A stretch of 64,000 nucleotides of DNA from JADJOM01 sp963817435. GTDB lineage: Bacteria; Gemmatimonadota; Gemmatimonadetes; Gemmatimonadales; GWC2-71-9. A program made the translations under genes and the position numbers. The notes beneath the pieces were generated by a model. That model searched no databases. It was not told where the DNA came from and was given only the letters and a program-made list of their open reading frames with translations. The stretch spans positions 248,001-312,000 of the forward strand of contig CAWFNY010000002.1 of assembly GCA_963817435.1 (NCBI GenBank), written 5' to 3'. Below, in pieces: positions 61,320 to 64,000 of the stretch (within the stretch, counting starts at the first letter, position 1; each line of letters starts with the position of its first letter).

Positions 61320-63131
61320 CTAGAACCCTGGCGGGTGTTCCCCCACCACGCCGAGCGACTGCTCGAGCGCGAGCCCGGCGCGGGCGATGGTGCCCTCGTC
61401 AAACAGCCGGCCGATCAGGGTGATGCCGTGCGGCACCCGGCGCGGCGGGTTGAACTTCGGCAGCGGGTGCGCCGGGTCGGGCGCCCAGTCGCTGCGTGCC
61501 TCGGAGATCTCGACGAAGCCGGTGCGCATCGTGAGCGAGGGATGGCCGGTGTTGTTGGAGATGACGAGCATCTCGTCGCGCAGCGACGGCACCAGCAGCA
61601 GGTCCACCTCCGACATCACCCGCTTCATCTCCAGCGCCACCTTCCGCCGCAACCGGTCGGCCTGGACGAAGTCCACCGCCGAGAGAAACCGCGACATGCG
61701 GAAGAGATTGGGCCAGGCATCGGGCACCTGCACCTTGAGCTGATTCGCCTGCCCTCTGAGTACCAGCTCCTCGAACGCCGCCGCTCCCTCCGCGAAGAGC
61801 ACCAGGTTCAGCGAGTCGTAGGGCCAGTCGGGAAGCATCACCTCGGTGGGGATCATCCCCAACTGCTTCACCGCCTCCAGCGACGCGCGGTCGACGTCGG
61901 TGGCGGGACTCTCCTTCATCCAGGCGGAGATGTAGCCGACTCTGAGTCCCCTTACCGGCGCCCCGGCATCGAACTCGAGGTGACTCGGAACGCTGGCGAC
62001 ATCGCCGGCATCGGGCCCGGTGATCGCCTGCAGGACGAGCATCGCGTCCTCGACGCTCCGGGTCATGGGGCCAAGCTTGTCGAGCGACCAGCAGAGGGTC
62101 ATCGCGCCGGTGCGCGGCACCCGGCCATAGGTGGGGCGGAGGCCGGTGACACCGCAGCGCATGCTGGGGCTCACGATGCTGCCGCCGGTCTCGCTGCCGA
62201 TCGCAAAGGCGACGAGACCCGCCGCGGTGGCGGCGCCGGGGCCGGCGCTCGAGCCGGACGCGCCCTCTTCGAGCACCCACGGATTCATCGTCTGGCCACC
62301 GAACCAGATGTCGTTGAGGGCGAGGGCGCCGAGACTCAGCTTGGCGATCAGCACCGCGCCGGCGGCATTGAGCCGCGCCACGACCGCCGAGTCGGCAGCG
62401 GGGATTCGGTCTCTGAAGGGCTCGGCGCCCCAGGTGGTGGGGATGCCGGCGGTGTCGAGCAGATCTTTCACGCCGTAGGGGATGCCGTGCAGCGGCCCGC
62501 GATACCTGCCCGCCGCGATCTCGGCGTCGGCTCGCTTCGCGGCCGCGAGGGCGACTTCGCGGGTGAGGGTGATGATGCAGTTGATCTTCGGGTTGAGCCG
62601 CTCGATCCGCGCAAGGTAGATATTTGTCAGGCGCTCCGAGCTGAGCTTCCGGGTCTCGATCCAGCGGGAGAGCCGGGTGACCGGCGCAAAGGCGATCTCG
62701 TCCTCGCTCGCGGGGAGCGGACCGGGGTCGGTCCTGGTGGGGACGAACCGGTCGCGGGCGGGACCGATCCCCGGGACACCGAGTGACGGGTCCCACCGGC
62801 TCGCCGGCGCGAGGCCGTCCTCCAGCGCCACCTTCCGGGGCCCGGTGCGGCGTTCCAGCATCGCGGCCATGGACCGGCGCCAGCTCTTCGCCGCCATCTC
62901 CCGTTCGGCCGGGGTCATCGTGACCTGGGCGAGCTTCTCGGCCTCGGCGAAGGTCGCCGTCGAGACCGCAGGGCCAGCGGCCGGCGCGGTGCCGAACGTC
63001 GGGGGCGCGCCGGGAGTCGTCGGAGGTGCTGCCGCCGGCGTCTGGGGAAGCGACTCGCCGCCTTTGCACGCGGCGACGACGCCGAGGAGACCGATGGGGG
63101 CCTGAATGAGAAACTGGCGGCGGGTGTTCAC
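61320..63131 (-). CDS. Secreted amidase (amidase-signature family)
   Basis: 603 residues from a GTG at 63131, chosen because GAGGAG sits seven bases upstream and the result is a Tat/lipoprotein signal (NTRRQFLIQAPIGLLGVVAAC). A Pro/Ala-rich linker follows. The amidase-signature triad is visible: Lys in IPYGVKDLLDTAG, the cis-Ser in GASGSSAGPGAATAAG and the nucleophile Ser in GSETGGSIVSP. It hydrolyses amide bonds outside the cytoplasm; the substrate is not defined. It is divergent from hemA. The 130-residue N-terminal extension before the core is longer than in cytoplasmic relatives such as GatA. Confidence 0.9.
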   Translation of the reverse strand: MNTRRQFLIQAPIGLLGVVAACKGGESLPQTPAAAPPTTPGAPPTFGTAPAAGPAVSTATFAEAEKLAQVTMTPAEREMAAKSWRRSMAAMLERRTGPRKVALEDGLAPASRWDPSLGVPGIGPARDRFVPTRTDPGPLPASEDEIAFAPVTRLSRWIETRKLSSERLTNIYLARIERLNPKINCIITLTREVALAAAKRADAEIAAGRYRGPLHGIPYGVKDLLDTAGIPTTWGAEPFRDRIPAADSAVVARLNAAGAVLIAKLSLGALALNDIWFGGQTMNPWVLEEGASGSSAGPGAATAAGLVAFAIGSETGGSIVSPSMRCGVTGLRPTYGRVPRTGAMTLCWSLDKLGPMTRSVEDAMLVLQAITGPDAGDVASVPSHLEFDAGAPVRGLRVGYISAWMKESPATDVDRASLEAVKQLGMIPTEVMLPDWPYDSLNLVLFAEGAAAFEELVLRGQANQLKVQVPDAWPNLFRMSRFLSAVDFVQADRLRRKVALEMKRVMSEVDLLLVPSLRDEMLVISNNTGHPSLTMRTGFVEISEARSDWAPDPAHPLPKFNPPRRVPHGITLIGRLFDEGTIARAGLALEQSLGVVGEHPPGF

Positions 63132-63424
63132 GGGATCTCCTCGAGGGACGGACGTGAAGGCGTAAGCTGCGGTCTGCGGTCGCGACGCGCCAGTATGAAT
63201 GAACGCGACAGCCCGGCCCGATGGCGAGGTGCGGTCGGTCACATTCTCACGCAGTGCGTTTGTGCACGCTCTCACCCGGGATGGGAGTGTCGCCAAGTCC
63301 GACTGCCGTCTGCGCAATCGTGCCACGAACGGGCATCCGTACACCTACGGGAGGCCTCCCCGGTACTCATCTCAATAGCGGCACCTGCAACGTTCGACAT
63401 AGGTTGTGCCGGAGAAGAACCGGC
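63132..63424. other. Divergent intergenic region between the amidase and hemA genes
   Basis: This is the longest gene-free stretch of the window (293 bases). It must contain promoters in both directions. Apart from the two ribosome-binding sites (GAGGAG for the amidase, GGAGA for hemA) I see no clear -35/-10 pair, palindrome or repeat. Confidence 0.5.
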
Positions 63425-64000
63425 ATGCCTATCGTCTGCGTTGGTCTCAGTCATCAGACCGCACCCCTCGCGGTCCGGGAGCGCCTTGCCTTCGGCAGGG
63501 AGGAACTGCGTTCGGTCCTGAGCGAGGGCTGCGGCGCGGAGCTGCTGTCCTCCGGCATCACCGAGCTGAGCCTGGTCTCCACCTGCAACCGGACCGAGCT
63601 GTACGCCGCGGCATCCGATCCCGCCCTCCGGGACGTGGCCGTCCGCTCGCTCACCGGGTTCCTGATCCGGTCGCGCGGTCTCGAGTCCGCGCAGTTGCGC
63701 CGCTGTCTCTACGATCACGCGGAGATCGACGCGATCCGGCACCTCTGCCGGGTCGCCGCGGGACTCGATTCCATGATCCTCGGCGAGGCGGAGGTGCTCG
63801 GGCAGGTTGCCGCAGCCCACGAGTGCGCCGCGGAGGCGGGAGCGGCGGGACCGATGCTCGAGGCCGTATTCCGCACCGCGATCCGCACCGGGCGCCGGGC
63901 GCGCGCGGAGACGGGCATCTGCCGGAATTCGATGAGTGTCGCTTCGGAGGGAGTGAGACTGGTGGGCGAGCTCACGCCGGTGACCGCGACCGTGCTGATC
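63425..64000 (+). CDS. hemA: Glutamyl-tRNA reductase, N-terminal part (gene runs off the window)
   Basis: 192 residues are visible from the ATG at 63425, preceded by GGAGA, and the frame is still open at the right edge. It reduces glutamyl-tRNA to glutamate-1-semialdehyde, the first step of the C5 route to tetrapyrroles. The N-terminal catalytic domain is clear: VCVGLSHQTAPLAVRERLAF, the nucleophile Cys54 in STCNRTELY and GLDSMILGEAEVLGQV. The visible part ends just before the NADPH-binding domain. Downstream genes of haem synthesis may follow beyond the window. Confidence 0.95.
   Translation, partial: MPIVCVGLSHQTAPLAVRERLAFGREELRSVLSEGCGAELLSSGITELSLVSTCNRTELYAAASDPALRDVAVRSLTGFLIRSRGLESAQLRRCLYDHAEIDAIRHLCRVAAGLDSMILGEAEVLGQVAAAHECAAEAGAAGPMLEAVFRTAIRTGRRARAETGICRNSMSVASEGVRLVGELTPVTATVLI

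Overview
The window looks like chromosomal DNA of a high-GC, Gram-negative, soil- or water-type heterotroph. A TonB-dependent receptor, many lipoproteins, Tat-type signals and a type III glutamine synthetase are present. Secreted proteins built from BIG2 Ig-like domains and beta-propellers, and very large SARP/BTAD-type regulators, are also present. This combination, with the base composition, best fits Gemmatimonadota. That placement is an inference; there is no rRNA gene in the window to prove it. I saw no tRNA, rRNA, CRISPR array, transposase, integrase or phage gene.

Layout. 1-4.3 kb: end of a secreted protein and two secreted BIG2/beta-propeller proteins. 4.5-6.5 kb: the agmatine-to-putrescine pair aguB-aguA. 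6.7-15 kb: housekeeping and signalling genes, namely an SCP2-like protein, a hybrid histidine kinase, glnN (GSIII), a csp-rpsU pair, an orphan periplasmic binding lipoprotein and a secreted alkaline-phosphatase-superfamily enzyme. 15.1-33.2 kb: a large glycan-utilisation locus, described below. 33.2-41.5 kb: malic enzyme, ADP-forming acyl-CoA synthetase, a two-component pair whose regulator is a bare receiver, a phytase-like esterase and a poxvirus-type topoisomerase IB. 41.7-45.5 kb: a sulfur operon with rhodanese, two half-size YeeE/YedE channels, two small proteins and an MFS carrier. 45.6-47.2 kb: a LytS/LytR-type system that appears to be decaying (frameshift in the regulator, internal deletion in the kinase). 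47.3-49.9 kb: ogt and a Tat-exported flavin amine oxidase. 50-58.3 kb: two tandem paralogous giant regulators. 58.4-61.3 kb: an AmmeMemoRadiSam operon. 61.3-63.1 kb: a secreted amidase. 63.4 kb to the end: the start of hemA.

The glycan locus reads as a coherent pathway. A LacI regulator sits near a perfect 16-bp CcpA/LacI-type palindrome, followed by a TonB-dependent receptor, a surface or periplasmic PF10091 (GH144-like) lipoprotein glycanase, a binding protein and two permeases. After these come a discoidin-domain protein with an (alpha/alpha)6 catalytic-like domain, a 1286-residue GH94 phosphorylase resembling the C-terminal half of cyclic beta-1,2-glucan synthase without its synthase half, a GH1 beta-glucosidase and a UgpC/MsmK-type ATPase. 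GH144 and NdvB-type GH94 both act on beta-1,2-glucans, so I infer that the locus imports and phosphorolyses beta-1,2-glucan (sophoro-oligosaccharides).

The most novel-looking element is the tandem pair at 50.0-58.3 kb. Each protein has a SARP-type winged helix and BTAD, an AAA/STAND ATPase, one transmembrane helix, and then, by position, a periplasmic PD40 propeller, a BIG2 domain and a concanavalin-like domain. They look like transmembrane, ATP-switched transcription factors carrying their own external sensor.
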